Notes: generated from the letters alone by a model not told the origin. A stretch of DNA of 64,000 bases from Candidatus Gastranaerophilales bacterium (GCA_944326545.1 CALVEH010000006.1:1-64000); one strand, 5' to 3'. Counted from the first letter of the stretch, positions 1 to 9,473 are shown. A program made the numbers and translations.

Positions 1-1386
1 TCATTAACCTTGAACTCAGGTTCAATGTCAATGATAAACAACCAAGCAGGTACAATGAATATCCCAACACTTAACCTTAATGGAGCAACAAACCTTGGAG
101 TAGATGTTGACCTTGCTAACAAACAAATGGATACAATAAAAGCAACAAACTATAACGTTGCACAAGATGCAAAACTCAACGTAAACAGTATAAATCTTCT
201 TAACGATGCAAAACAAGATAAAACTGATATTTTGTTTACAGATAACAAAGACTTAGCATCAGCAACAGCATATACTGGAGCAAGTCCGATAGCATACTCA
301 CCAATATATAAATATGAAGTAAGCTACAACCCTGATGACGGTTTCTTCACATTTAGCCGTGGGGGGGCATCATCAGGCAATCAATCAGATAACTTTAACC
401 CAGCAGTATTAGCTCCAAGCGTGGCAACCCAAGCAGGTGCATATACAACACAACTTCAAACATTTAACTACGCATTCCAACATTCTGATACATTTATGAA
501 TATCCCATATCTTGAACGTGTAGCAATGAAAAACACAGGAAGATATGCATTATCACCAACAGGAGATGCAACAGATGTTGGAACATTCTCACCACTTTTA
601 ACAAAAGAAGATACATCAGGCTTCTGGGTAAAACCATATGCAAGCTTTGAAAGTATTCCATTAAACAACGGTCCAAAAGTATCAAACATCAACTACGGTA
701 CATTAGTCGGTTATGATAGCTCACTCACACCAATAGCCAAAGGTTGGGAAAGAGTATTAACAGGATACATAGGATACAACGGAGCATCACAACGTTATAG
801 CGGAGTAGATGCATATCAAAACGGAGGAATATTAGGCGGAACAGCAACAATGTATAAAGGCAACTTCTTTAACGCAACAACATTATCAGTTGGAGCAACA
901 GCAGGAGATGCTAGTACAATGTACGGAAATGAAAACTATGCAATGTTGTTAGCAGGTGTAGGAAACAAAACAGGATACAACTTTGAATTTAAAGATGGAA
1001 GAATAATATTACAACCGAACTTCTTAATATCATATACATTTGTAAATACATTTGATTACACAAACGGAGCAGGTGTCCGCATCAAGTCAGACCCGTTAAA
1101 TGCAATCCAACTTGCCCCCGGATTAAAACTTATCGGAAACACAAAAACCGGATGGCAGCCGTATTTAAGCGTAGCAATGGTATGGAACCTGTTAGATGAC
1201 AGTAAGGTAACAGCAAATGATGTAAGATTACCAGAGATGAGTATCGACCCGTATGTACAATATGGAGCAGGTATCCAAAAGAGATTTAAAGACAGATTTA
1301 TAGCTTTTGGTCAAGCAATGATACACAATGGCGGTCGTAACGGTGTATCACTTACTGGCGGTATCAGATGGACAGTCGGCAAGTAA
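1..1386 (+). CDS. Autotransporter-like outer-membrane protein, C-terminal part (5' end outside window)
   Basis: The reading frame is open from base 1, so the N-terminus lies upstream; 461 residues are visible. The first 200 or so residues are Asn/Thr/Ala-rich, as in a passenger or linker. From about residue 210 to the end, alternating Gly/aromatic strands (WVKPYASFE, GTLVGYDSS, LTGYIGYNG, ending GGIRWTVGK) look like an autotransporter beta-barrel domain. By family, the barrel inserts in the outer membrane. Codon choice differs from the neighbours: ACA, AAC, TTC and TAC dominate, as in a highly expressed or acquired gene. A run of seven G at 361-367 sits inside the frame. The passenger function cannot be read here. 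Confidence 0.72.
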   Translation, partial: SLTLNSGSMSMINNQAGTMNIPTLNLNGATNLGVDVDLANKQMDTIKATNYNVAQDAKLNVNSINLLNDAKQDKTDILFTDNKDLASATAYTGASPIAYSPIYKYEVSYNPDDGFFTFSRGGASSGNQSDNFNPAVLAPSVATQAGAYTTQLQTFNYAFQHSDTFMNIPYLERVAMKNTGRYALSPTGDATDVGTFSPLLTKEDTSGFWVKPYASFESIPLNNGPKVSNINYGTLVGYDSSLTPIAKGWERVLTGYIGYNGASQRYSGVDAYQNGGILGGTATMYKGNFFNATTLSVGATAGDASTMYGNENYAMLLAGVGNKTGYNFEFKDGRIILQPNFLISYTFVNTFDYTNGAGVRIKSDPLNAIQLAPGLKLIGNTKTGWQPYLSVAMVWNLLDDSKVTANDVRLPEMSIDPYVQYGAGIQKRFKDRFIAFGQAMIHNGGRNGVSLTGGIRWTVGK

Positions 1387-1387
1387 T

Positions 1388-1700
1388 TTTATATGGTTTC
1401 TATATCTTGGCTAACTATGTCAATTAGACACATAAATTGTTAACAACAAGTCCATTGGTATTTGTTTAGGGCCACAGGCCTTCCCACTACTTAGTACTTT
1501 TTTATATGGTTTCAGTATCTCGGCTAACTATGACAATTGAACACCTCAATCTGTAAACGACAAGTCCAATTACAATTGTTCAGGGGCATAGCCCTAAGCA
1601 CTAGTTTATGCTCTTTTGGATGAGGTTTTAATATCCTTGACGGATTATTATGACTTTTTATTGTGTAATAGGCAATGTTTTGTATTTGATTTAATGATAA
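1388..1700. repeat. Tandem 113-bp intergenic repeat with conserved hairpin, two good copies and a decayed third
   Basis: The 323-bp gap before uvrB holds a direct repeat of period 113. Copy 1 starts near 1391 and copy 2 near 1504, both beginning ATATGGTTTC and continuing CTAACTATG. A weaker third copy starts near 1617 (GGTTTTAATATC, then TTATTATGAC). Each good copy has a small hairpin: AGGGCC-ACA-GGCCTT at 1468-1482 and GGGGC-ATA-GCCCT at 1583-1595. One stem pair is C-G in copy 1 and G-C in copy 2, a compensatory change. No convincing gene is present. It may be a structured RNA, a weak 3' processing element for the autotransporter mRNA, or a duplicated intergenic repeat. Confidence 0.6.
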
Positions 1701-1709
1701 TATATTTTT

Positions 1710-3701
1710 ATGCAAAACAAGTTTAAGATAGTTTCTAAATATAAACCAGCCGGAGATCAGCCAAAAGCCATTGATGCTTTGGTTGAAGGAGTTAATGCTG
1801 GATGTGATGCTCAGACTTTGTTGGGTATTACTGGTTCCGGTAAAACCTTTACTATTGCAAATGTTATTGAACGAGTTCAAAAGCCGACGCTTGTTATTGC
1901 TCATAACAAAACTTTGGCAGCGCAGTTATACAATGAGTTTAGAGAACTTTTTCCTAATAATGCAGTAGAGTATTTTATTAGTTATTATGATTATTATCAG
2001 CCTGAGGCTTATATACCAAGAACAGACACTTTTATTGAAAAATCTGCGACTATTAATGAAGAAATTGATAGGCTGAGACATAATACAACCAGAAGTCTAT
2101 ATACGCGTAATGATGTTATTGTAATTGCTTCCGTAAGCTGTATTTATGGTTTAGGCTCTCCAGAAAGTTACTATAAGGGCTCTGTGACTTTAAAAGTCGG
2201 TCAACAAATGGATAGGGATGAATTATTACATCACCTTGTGGCTGCACAATATACACGTAATGATATAGAACTGGATAGGGCAAACTTTAGAGCAAGAGGT
2301 GATTTTGTTGAAGTTATGCCTTCTTACGAAAAAATTATTACTCGTGTAAGCTTTTTTGGTGATGAAATTGAAAGAATTACCCGTATTGACAATGTTACAG
2401 GTGAAATTATTGAAGCGCCTAATGAGGTTGTGTTGTTCCCTGCTGTTCATTATTTGTCAGACGATGATGATAAAGAAGAAACTATTCGCTTAATTAGAGC
2501 AGAGTTAAAGCAACGATTGGGTGAATTATATGCTCAAAATAAGCTTGTTGAAGCACAAAGGCTTGAGCAACGTGTTAAATATGATATAGAAATGATAAAA
2601 GAAATGGGCTATTGCTCTGGTATTGAAAATTATTCTCGTATCATTGAACGTCGTGCGCCAGGGTCTGCACCAAAAACCTTGATTGATTATTTTAAAGACG
2701 ACTTTTTGCTTGTAATTGACGAATCACACGTAACAATTCCTCAACTAAAAGGTATGTACAGAGGTGACGCTGCGAGAAAAGATGTCTTGATTGATTATGG
2801 TTTTAGGCTTCCTTGTGCAAAAGATAATAGGCCTCTTACTGATGAAGAATTTTGGGCTAGAGTTCATCAAAAAATATTTATATCGGCTACTCCTGCAGCT
2901 TTTGAACGTAGTATTTCTGATCAGATGGTTGAACAAATTATTCGTCCGACTGGGTTGGTTGATCCAGAGATTATTGTTAAACCGACTGAACATCAGGTAG
3001 ATGATTTGATTGAAGAAATTCAAAAAATCACTGATAAAAACGAGAGAGTTTTGATAACAACCCTTACAAAACGTATGGCAGAAGATTTAACGGAATATAT
3101 GACTCAGCTTGGCATTAAGGTTAGATATTTGCATAGTGAGATTCAATCACTAGAGCGTGTCGAAATCTTGCGTGATTTGAGACTTGGAACTTTTGATGTT
3201 CTTGTGGGGGTTAATCTTTTAAGAGAAGGTCTTGATATTCCTGAAGTATCACTTGTCGCTATCATGGATGCTGATAAAGAAGGATTTTTACGTTCTGAGA
3301 CAAGTTTGATTCAAACCATAGGTCGTGCTGCAAGAAATGCTTGCGGTAAGGTTATTATGTATGCTGATAAAATGACAGACAGTATGGAAGCTGCAATAAC
3401 AGAGACACAACGTCGTCGTAAGATACAAATGGAATACAACAAGGAACACAATATTATTCCAAAAACTATTAAAAAGCCTGTTGAAAATAACCTTTTACAG
3501 CTTGTTTCCAGTTATAGAAACCTTGAAGATATTGTTGCAGAAGAAATGGTTGAGATGAATCTTGGAGTTTCTGACATACCAAAACTTATTCAAAAACTAG
3601 AAAAAGATATGCACAAAGCTGCAAAAGTCCTTGATTTTGAAAGGGCTGCTGAAATTCGTGATCAATTAAAAAAATTAAGGGAAATGGCTAAGGCCAAGTA
3701 G
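1710..3701 (+). CDS. uvrB: UvrABC excinuclease subunit B
   Basis: DNA helicase-like damage-recognition subunit of nucleotide excision repair; it takes damage from UvrA and presents it to UvrC. At 663 residues it is normal length. Walker A is GITGSGKT (residues 39-46). The damage-wedging beta-hairpin region follows ([12 protein letters not shown]), then the DESH box ([11 protein letters not shown]), the helicase motif QTIGRAARN, and a C-terminal UVR domain (about 625-660) that binds UvrC. The start is the ATG at 1710; no clear ribosome-binding site precedes it. The next gene converges 5 bp away. All core motifs are intact. Confidence 0.98.
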   Translation: MQNKFKIVSKYKPAGDQPKAIDALVEGVNAGCDAQTLLGITGSGKTFTIANVIERVQKPTLVIAHNKTLAAQLYNEFRELFPNNAVEYFISYYDYYQPEAYIPRTDTFIEKSATINEEIDRLRHNTTRSLYTRNDVIVIASVSCIYGLGSPESYYKGSVTLKVGQQMDRDELLHHLVAAQYTRNDIELDRANFRARGDFVEVMPSYEKIITRVSFFGDEIERITRIDNVTGEIIEAPNEVVLFPAVHYLSDDDDKEETIRLIRAELKQRLGELYAQNKLVEAQRLEQRVKYDIEMIKEMGYCSGIENYSRIIERRAPGSAPKTLIDYFKDDFLLVIDESHVTIPQLKGMYRGDAARKDVLIDYGFRLPCAKDNRPLTDEEFWARVHQKIFISATPAAFERSISDQMVEQIIRPTGLVDPEIIVKPTEHQVDDLIEEIQKITDKNERVLITTLTKRMAEDLTEYMTQLGIKVRYLHSEIQSLERVEILRDLRLGTFDVLVGVNLLREGLDIPEVSLVAIMDADKEGFLRSETSLIQTIGRAARNACGKVIMYADKMTDSMEAAITETQRRRKIQMEYNKEHNIIPKTIKKPVENNLLQLVSSYRNLEDIVAEEMVEMNLGVSDIPKLIQKLEKDMHKAAKVLDFERAAEIRDQLKKLREMAKAK

Positions 3702-3706
3702 TTGTT

Positions 3707-4408
3707 TTAGTAGTAATTATTCCTGCTTTCTATATCAAAATGTAATTGTCCCCAGTAATCTGACAAAAATGCCAAATTTAGGGTTACAAAAAATATTGCT
3801 GCGTAATTGAATAAAGGGCCAAATTTAAAGAAGTTGTAAATCAAGTATAATGTTGGGGCAACAATGAAAATAGAGTATATTAATAATACTATTAGACAGA
3901 CTACAGTATAAACCAGTACGTCTGCAACACCATTAAGTATTTTGGGAACATTAAACCCTTCTGATAGTTGGTACTTTTCTGCAAAGTTAATATACGCTGT
4001 AATCATTGTTACAAATACAAAAAAGCGTATAATCCATATTGTAATCATTTGGGGAATGCTTTCAAAGCTAAACATACTGACCACTAAGTTCCCTAAAAAG
4101 TAGCCTATTAATAAAGAAGGAATTGCAATGACAAATGCTTTAGTTGCTACATTTACATATTGTACTAAGTTTGCGCCGGGAAGTGTCTGAATATCCTGTC
4201 TTATACGGTTTCCTATAATTATGCAGCAAAAACCACCGTATAGATAAAAGATTACTAGAAATACAACAAAATTTATAAAGTTAAAGGAATCAGATTTGAA
4301 CGACATCATGCTATATAACATATACATTATATAGCTAAATGCTCCAAGCTTAAGCAAGGAATAGTTGTCTTGGTATACTGATCTTATAGAATCAACTATT
4401 GATGCCAT
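3707..4408 (-). CDS. Six-helix membrane protein of unknown function, DUF4013-like
   Basis: A 233-residue protein with about six hydrophobic helices (roughly residues 20-40, 44-68, 90-115, 120-143, 163-190 and 195-215) and short, weakly charged loops. The arrangement, with Gly/Pro-containing paired helices, recalls DUF4013-type membrane proteins, but no catalytic motif is visible. The ATG at 4408 has AAAGGG eight bases upstream. The gene converges on uvrB, with only 5 bp between stops. Its upstream region carries a 17-bp motif also found before the gene at 20099. No function is assigned. Confidence 0.75.
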   Translation of the reverse strand: MASIVDSIRSVYQDNYSLLKLGAFSYIMYMLYSMMSFKSDSFNFINFVVFLVIFYLYGGFCCIIIGNRIRQDIQTLPGANLVQYVNVATKAFVIAIPSLLIGYFLGNLVVSMFSFESIPQMITIWIIRFFVFVTMITAYINFAEKYQLSEGFNVPKILNGVADVLVYTVVCLIVLLIYSIFIVAPTLYLIYNFFKFGPLFNYAAIFFVTLNLAFLSDYWGQLHFDIESRNNYY

Positions 4409-4428
4409 TAAATTTCCCTTTGGGTCTT

Positions 4429-4532
4429 ATTATAATATTTATCTACATAAGAAACAACTACTGTATTTATTTGATTTTAGTCGCAAAATTACTGATATTA
4501 CTGCCTTATTAACCACATGGTCTATAAAAATT
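4429..4532 (-). promoter_or_regulatory. Upstream region with motif shared with the 20099 gene, plus -10 candidates
   Basis: Read on the minus strand, TAGACCATGTGGTTAAT (4524 to 4508) is followed after 18 nt by ATTTTGCG, AC and TAAAAT (to about 4474), and further down by a perfect TATAAT at 4434-4429. The same 17-mer, then ATTTTGCG-TT-TATAAT, occurs in the same orientation before the gene at 20099. The core ACCA-TG-TGGT is a short dyad. This looks like a shared regulator site. Confidence 0.45.
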
Positions 4533-4595
4533 AACCTAGTGATTGTAGCAAATTGATCTAACTTAATCATAATATTATTATGAGGAGATGAGTTT

Positions 4596-4937
4596 ATGTT
4601 ACACAGACTTTCCGGGCAGGATTTAGTAAATCAAAATGTTATTCAACAAAACAGCAATGTTGAAAAGTTGAATATCAAGTCTAATAATCCTTACTCTAAT
4701 ATAGACAAAAATCTTCTAATCGACGAGACAAATATTTCAAACGAAGCATTTAGAATGTATCAAAGAGACTTAGATATTAGAAAGTTTGCTTCGCTTGCAA
4801 TGTCAGACCCAGAGGATTTAAGCCACAACACTCTTGTTGCTGAAAATGTCTTTGGGGTTGAAGATGAAAGCTTCGATAACAAGATTATTGAAGGTATTTT
4901 TAACAACCGTACTTTTTTGAAAGATTTGTTTGGTTAA
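4596..4937 (+). CDS. Unknown 113-residue protein
   Basis: I do not recognise this protein. It has no signal peptide or membrane segment. The first 45 residues are Asn/Gln-rich (MLHRLSGQDLVNQNVIQQNS) and likely disordered; the rest is acidic and probably helical (residues 50-113). A clear ribosome-binding site, GAGGAG, lies eight bases before the ATG. The TPR gene at 4953 follows after 15 bp and the YkgJ gene after that, so the three are probably one transcript. Codon use matches the neighbours, which supports a real gene. Confidence 0.7.
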   Translation: MLHRLSGQDLVNQNVIQQNSNVEKLNIKSNNPYSNIDKNLLIDETNISNEAFRMYQRDLDIRKFASLAMSDPEDLSHNTLVAENVFGVEDESFDNKIIEGIFNNRTFLKDLFG

Positions 4938-4952
4938 TTAGATTAGGTAAAA

Positions 4953-6203
4953 ATGGATAATGTAGATTTTGATAATACATCTGGGTTGTCAGGCGTTAGA
5001 ATTGACAATTCTCTTGATGTTGCCTCTGATAGAACTATTAGAGCCTATGAATTGTATGAATCTAAAAGATACAATGAGGCTATATCTCTTATAGAAAATG
5101 ATTCACAGATTTCGTCTACGTCTTACGGACAGGTATTGTTAGGTAATTGTTGCAAGGCCCTTAATAATAAAGATAAAGCGATGTCTCATTGGAAGAGAGC
5201 TATTGATATTTCTCCATTAGAACATTTTGCATATATAAATATAGCAAATGAGTATTATGCTGATGGCAATATTTCTGAAGCTATTTTAAATTGGACGATT
5301 GCATCAACTATTGTTCCTGAAAATCCGCGAGTTAACTTAAACCTCGCTTGTGCATATAACCAAAAGGGCTTTAGAATTAAATCGACTAAATATTTTGAAA
5401 AGTATCTCAGATATGAGACCAAAGCCACTTCACGTGAATATTTGCAGGTAAAACATGTACTATCAAATCTTACTGCGAAGGTTGATTTTTTTACAAAAAA
5501 AGTAAATGAGTATAAAGTTAAAAAAGATATTAAAACTATTGCCGCTTTGTATTTAAAAATGATTGCGACTTATGCAAATCTTCCAAACATATATGCTAAT
5601 ATAGCTGAAATTTGCTATTTTGATAAAAACTATGAAAAAGCACTAGAGTTTTTTCTTTCTGTATATCTGAATTATCCTCATACACCAAAAATTTTGTTAG
5701 ATGTAGCAAATTTATGTTATATCTTAAACAAGCCGTCTTATGCTTATTGCTATTATTCAAAAGCTTTAAAATGTCTTTTAGAAGCTACATCTTACTATGT
5801 AAAATCTCAAGAAAAGATTAGAATGCTTTCTTATGTGCTTAAAGATACTGAACTTATTGACAGCCATTTGCAGGCAGCTAGGGAAGCCGAGGCGAATAAT
5901 GATTATGAAAAAGCGGTTGACGAATATGAAAATTATCTTATATTGACTGAGTCTGATAACCCTGATATAAAACAAATTATTGATAAGTATAAAATTTTTA
6001 TTAATCCTGAACCATTTGTTGTAAATGTTTTGTATTCTCAAATTCCTGAATTAATGAATAGAAAAAGGCTAAAAGCATGCGTTGAAGTTTGTGATAGAAT
6101 TATGAAATTATCTTCTGCTAATACAAAAGAAGTTGTTTATGCGATGAAGTGTAAAGCTGATTGCAAGCGTATTCTTATAGCTAGGGAACAATTCGGTGTT
6201 TAA
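4953..6203 (+). CDS. Tetratricopeptide-repeat protein
   Basis: A 416-residue protein without signal peptide, made mostly of helical pairs of the TPR type. Examples are YGQVLLGNCCKALNNKDKAM (about 50-70), AYINIANEYYADGNISEAIL (about 92-112) and NIYANIAEICYFDKNYEKAL (about 210-230). TPRs mediate protein-protein contacts, so a scaffold role is likely; nothing points to an enzyme. The stop overlaps the GTG start of the next gene by 8 bp, which implies translational coupling to the cysteine-cluster protein. At least three other TPR-type proteins occur in this window. Confidence 0.85.
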   Translation: MDNVDFDNTSGLSGVRIDNSLDVASDRTIRAYELYESKRYNEAISLIENDSQISSTSYGQVLLGNCCKALNNKDKAMSHWKRAIDISPLEHFAYINIANEYYADGNISEAILNWTIASTIVPENPRVNLNLACAYNQKGFRIKSTKYFEKYLRYETKATSREYLQVKHVLSNLTAKVDFFTKKVNEYKVKKDIKTIAALYLKMIATYANLPNIYANIAEICYFDKNYEKALEFFLSVYLNYPHTPKILLDVANLCYILNKPSYAYCYYSKALKCLLEATSYYVKSQEKIRMLSYVLKDTELIDSHLQAAREAEANNDYEKAVDEYENYLILTESDNPDIKQIIDKYKIFINPEPFVVNVLYSQIPELMNRKRLKACVEVCDRIMKLSSANTKEVVYAMKCKADCKRILIAREQFGV

Positions 6204-6600
6204 TAAACTAAAAAAATTTTTCTATAAAAAAATACTTAGGCGCACATATTACCGTACCGGAAAGTGCATTGGTTGCGGTGAATGTTGCAGACAGATTTAC
6301 GTTCGTCACATAAGAAATGTTGTTCAAACTGAAGAAGAGTTCGAACATTTGAAACTGCTTCATCCTTTTTATACTTATCTTAAAGTTACAGGTAAGGATG
6401 ATATTGGACTAATTTTTGAATGTCAAAAATTAGATAAAAATACAAACCGTTGCACTATTCATAAAAAACGTCCCGGAATTTGCCGTCGTTATCCTGTTGA
6501 GGCTATTTTTATGATGGGCGGTGAGCTTGGGAAAAATTGCGGATACAAGTTTACTCCTATTGAATCATTTGAAGAAGTATTTAATAACTTAAAAAAGTGA
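6196..6600 (+). CDS. YkgJ-family cysteine-cluster protein
   Basis: A 134-residue protein. A basic N-terminus is followed by the cluster C24-x2-C27-x2-C30-C31 (KCIGCGECC), then a distal set within FECQKL, RCTIHKKRPGICRRYP. This is the CxxCxxCC ... C ... C-x2-H-x2-RP-x2-CRxYP signature of the YkgJ/UPF0153 family, thought to bind zinc or an Fe-S cluster. The cellular role of the family is unsettled. It starts with GTG inside the end of the TPR gene and its last 12 bp overlap folP tail to tail. A second family member lies at 41245. Confidence 0.88.
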   Translation: MFNKLKKFFYKKILRRTYYRTGKCIGCGECCRQIYVRHIRNVVQTEEEFEHLKLLHPFYTYLKVTGKDDIGLIFECQKLDKNTNRCTIHKKRPGICRRYPVEAIFMMGGELGKNCGYKFTPIESFEEVFNNLKK

Positions 6601-7770
6601 TTTACACAGTTTCTTGGCAATATTACTTGATTCTACGTTGTGAACTCTAATTATATTAACTTTTTGTTCAATTAGCCTTTCTGTTAGGATTGCCGTAGCT
6701 GTATCAAGTATATCTGTGTCTTCACTACAAATAGTTTCTTTAATGAATGTTTTACGTGAATGTCCTACAAGTATTGCACAACCTAATGTTTTTAGTTCGT
6801 GTATTCTTTTTATGATTTCAAAATTTTGAGATGTGGTTTTGCCAAAGCCAATGCCTGGATCTATTATTATTTTTCTTTTTTCTATACCAAACTTTGTGAG
6901 TATGTTGATTTTGTTATAAAAATAGTCGAATATATCTTCTACTACATCTTTGTAATCTGTTTTTGTTTGCATAATATCTGGTGTTGCGCTGGCATGTGTT
7001 ATTATAATAGGACAGTTTGCTTCTTTTACAACACTTGCCATTTCTTTATCCCATTCTATTGCGGACGTATCATTTACTATGTCAACTCCTGCGTTTAATG
7101 CTTTTTGCGCGGTCGATGCATTTCTTGTGTCTATACTTAAAATGATAGATTTGTCGATTTTCCTTATTTCTTCAATAACAGGTAGAACTCTATTTTGTTC
7201 TTCTTCTGGAGAAACAGCTTTGCTGTAGGGTCTTGTTGATTCTCCTCCAATATCAACAATGTCTGCTCCATTTTTAACAAGTTGTTGATAATGAACTATT
7301 GCTTTGTCTATTGTGTTATATTTTCCGCCGTCAGAGAATGAGTCAGGGGTAATATTTAGAACCCCCATAATATAAGGCTCTTCCCAGTTTAATATTATAT
7401 CGCGAATTGTTAGGGGTTGAGGCTCGGATTTTACAATTTCTTTTAATTGCTGCGATAAATTAGACAATTTTAAAGGTTGATACTTCAGTTTTTCTGCTAT
7501 TTTAATTATTTCGTCAATACTGCCGCTTAAAATGCAGTCAGAAGATTCTATCTTTCCTGTGATAACTTCTCTGTGAACTGCGCAATCTGTTCCACAAGTT
7601 AACGCTGTTTGCTTTATAATATTAGCTTGTGCGCAAGATACACCGTATATTTTTATTGTTTTAAATATGTGTTTTTCAATGGCTTTTTTTGTATACGTTT
7701 TATCAAGACCTATTGATTTTAAGTCTTTTTCTTCGCATTGCAAAAACTTTATTTTAAATTCATTCTCCAT
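6589..7770 (-). CDS. folP: Dihydropteroate synthase with N-terminal extension
   Basis: Condenses 6-hydroxymethyl-dihydropterin diphosphate with p-aminobenzoate in folate synthesis. The TIM-barrel DHPS core begins near residue 132 with YIMGVLNITPDSFSDGG, followed by DIVDIGGESTRP, LSIDTR, GVDIVNDTSA and a late GHSRKTFIK. The protein is 393 residues against about 270-290 for a minimal DHPS. The extra 125 residues (with YGVSCAQANIIKQTALTCGT) resemble the N-terminal domain of long clostridial DHPS forms; their function is unclear. It converges on the YkgJ gene. Confidence 0.95.
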   Translation of the reverse strand: MENEFKIKFLQCEEKDLKSIGLDKTYTKKAIEKHIFKTIKIYGVSCAQANIIKQTALTCGTDCAVHREVITGKIESSDCILSGSIDEIIKIAEKLKYQPLKLSNLSQQLKEIVKSEPQPLTIRDIILNWEEPYIMGVLNITPDSFSDGGKYNTIDKAIVHYQQLVKNGADIVDIGGESTRPYSKAVSPEEEQNRVLPVIEEIRKIDKSIILSIDTRNASTAQKALNAGVDIVNDTSAIEWDKEMASVVKEANCPIIITHASATPDIMQTKTDYKDVVEDIFDYFYNKINILTKFGIEKRKIIIDPGIGFGKTTSQNFEIIKRIHELKTLGCAILVGHSRKTFIKETICSEDTDILDTATAILTERLIEQKVNIIRVHNVESSNIAKKLCKSLF

Positions 7771-7809
7771 AACTATAAATTAGCACAAATTGTACTAAAA
7801 GATGAAGAA

Positions 7810-8634
7810 CTAAATTCCGCAGCTGTCTAATGCGCAGTCAATCAATGCAGCAGTAACTTGTTCAGTAGCTTTTTTATGAGCATCTTTCTTTTGAACAACA
7901 TCAGGGATACCGTCATGATTTTCATCTGTTGCAGCTTCTTTGAATGTTCCAAATGCTGTTGTACCGCCAACAAGTGTTTTGGTACCTTTTTTCATAAGGT
8001 TTGCCCCAATTGCTTCTTCTTGTTCTTTTTGGATGATTTTTTTAACTTCTGCATTAACATCTTTTACTGTTAATTTTATACCTTTTTTCTCTGCAGCAGC
8101 TTTTATTTGTTTTTTAAGTGCTGCAAGTTCTTTTGCATCTTTGTGTGCTATTTCTGATAATTCTTTTTTGATACCGTTTTTACCAAGATCTTGAAGCAAT
8201 ATAAGAGCTTTGTTTCCTGAATTTATTAATACAGCTTTTACGCCTTTTTGTTTTTTTGATACGTGCTGAGATAACTCTTGTTGAGCTTTAGCTATACTTG
8301 TTAAAACTTTTCTACCAACTTTTCCAAACAAAGGTGTTGCTTGATTTAAAAAGCTATACAATCTGCCAGAAACAGCTGATGCTGTCAAGCCACTTGCTAA
8401 ACCTAACGCACCAACAATTGCAAAAGATTTTAGTGCGCTTGGTGTATGATTGTTTTCTCTAATTGCATCTGCTAATTTTTCAAGTTTTTCTGCTTTAAAT
8501 TCGTCATCACTTTTGCCAGTATTGTTTTCTTCTGTCAAAATTTGAGTGATTCTTGATATTTCACTTTCTCTTTGACCGAATTTTGCTCGATGAGAACCAT
8601 ATGCAGATGTAACGTTTGGATTAATTTGTAACAT
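7810..8634 (-). CDS. Unknown lineage protein with Ca-binding-type loop; paralogue of the 8694 gene
   Basis: A 274-residue protein with no classical signal peptide. From the N-terminus it has a short flexible leader with KFGQ (about residue 18), an acidic/basic helical stretch, a Gly/Ala-rich hydrophobic helix (about 72-95) of glycine-zipper character, a Lys/Ala-rich coiled region (about 100-215), a second Gly/Thr segment, and DENHDGIPDV near the C-terminus, matching a D-x-N-x-DGI-x-D calcium loop. Domain order matches the next gene upstream, so the two are a tandem duplication. The function is not known. Confidence 0.78.
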   Translation of the reverse strand: MLQINPNVTSAYGSHRAKFGQRESEISRITQILTEENNTGKSDDEFKAEKLEKLADAIRENNHTPSALKSFAIVGALGLASGLTASAVSGRLYSFLNQATPLFGKVGRKVLTSIAKAQQELSQHVSKKQKGVKAVLINSGNKALILLQDLGKNGIKKELSEIAHKDAKELAALKKQIKAAAEKKGIKLTVKDVNAEVKKIIQKEQEEAIGANLMKKGTKTLVGGTTAFGTFKEAATDENHDGIPDVVQKKDAHKKATEQVTAALIDCALDSCGI

Positions 8635-8693
8635 ATTTGTGATGCCTACCGTAAACTGTTATTAATGTTTCGCTTTGTAATTATTAAATCTTG

Positions 8694-9473
8694 TTATGCA
8701 GCGGAGTGTTGACCGATATCTGCGATACCGTCTCCGTCTTTATCTTTGTTTGCTGCTACTGCTGCAGTAGTACCAGCAGAGATACCAGCTGTTGTAGATG
8801 ATACCTTTTTGATTAAGTTGTCTGTTGCAACTAAATCTCTTTGTTCAAGCAATTGTTTGTAGTGTTCTGCTTGTTTTGATTTACCAGCAAGTTTCTTTTG
8901 AACTTCTGTTGCAATTTGTTTAGCAGTCAATTTTTTACCGTCTTTTTCTGCTGCTTTTTTTATTGCATTTTCAGCTGATTTTTTAATACTATCAATTTTT
9001 TGAGTTAATGTATCTTTTATTGCGTCAGTACCCTTTTGTGCATAATCATCAAGAGCTTCTAATCCTTTTTTAGCATTTGTCATAATAAAGCCTTTGATGC
9101 TCTTTTTACCAACTGAAGGGTTTTCGTTTACAAATTTTGTTAACTTTTGCAAACCTTTATTAACAAAACGAGTCAATGGTTGCATAACATGTGTTCTTAC
9201 TGCTTCGTTATTGGATGCTTTAGTTATTGCTTTTTGTAAACCAGCTTTACCAGCAATACCGGCTGCTGTAGCAATTGCTGCTATTTTTGTGAATGTTTTA
9301 AGTGGACCGTCAGACATTTTATCAGCAACATTTTCTAGGCTGTGGAAACTGTCTTCGTCATAACCTCTTGCGTCAGCATTTTCTAACCAGTCTGCTGCTG
9401 CATTAAGAACATCTGTGTTTCCTTTAAAAGATGGTTTTATCGGTGAACAACCTACCTGATGAATAGATGTCAT
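8694..9473 (-). CDS. Unknown lineage protein with Ca-binding-type loop; paralogue of the 7810 gene
   Basis: A 259-residue protein if started at the ATG at 9473, which has GGAG eight bases before it; a GTG three codons upstream is less well placed. Layout: a short leader ending in PSFKG, an acidic helix, an Ala/Gly-rich hydrophobic helix (about 60-80), Lys-rich helices, a Gly/Thr/Ala-rich segment, and NKDKDGDGIADIG at the C-terminus, a good D-x-D-x-DGI-x-D calcium-loop match. There is no secretion signal. It lies 59 bp upstream of its paralogue on the same strand, so co-transcription is likely. Confidence 0.78.
   Translation of the reverse strand: MTSIHQVGCSPIKPSFKGNTDVLNAAADWLENADARGYDEDSFHSLENVADKMSDGPLKTFTKIAAIATAAGIAGKAGLQKAITKASNNEAVRTHVMQPLTRFVNKGLQKLTKFVNENPSVGKKSIKGFIMTNAKKGLEALDDYAQKGTDAIKDTLTQKIDSIKKSAENAIKKAAEKDGKKLTAKQIATEVQKKLAGKSKQAEHYKQLLEQRDLVATDNLIKKVSSTTAGISAGTTAAVAANKDKDGDGIADIGQHSAA

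Noticed and set aside
1388-1616. CRISPR-like interpretation of the 113-bp repeat
   Set aside because: Two or three long diverged units without short identical repeats or spacers.
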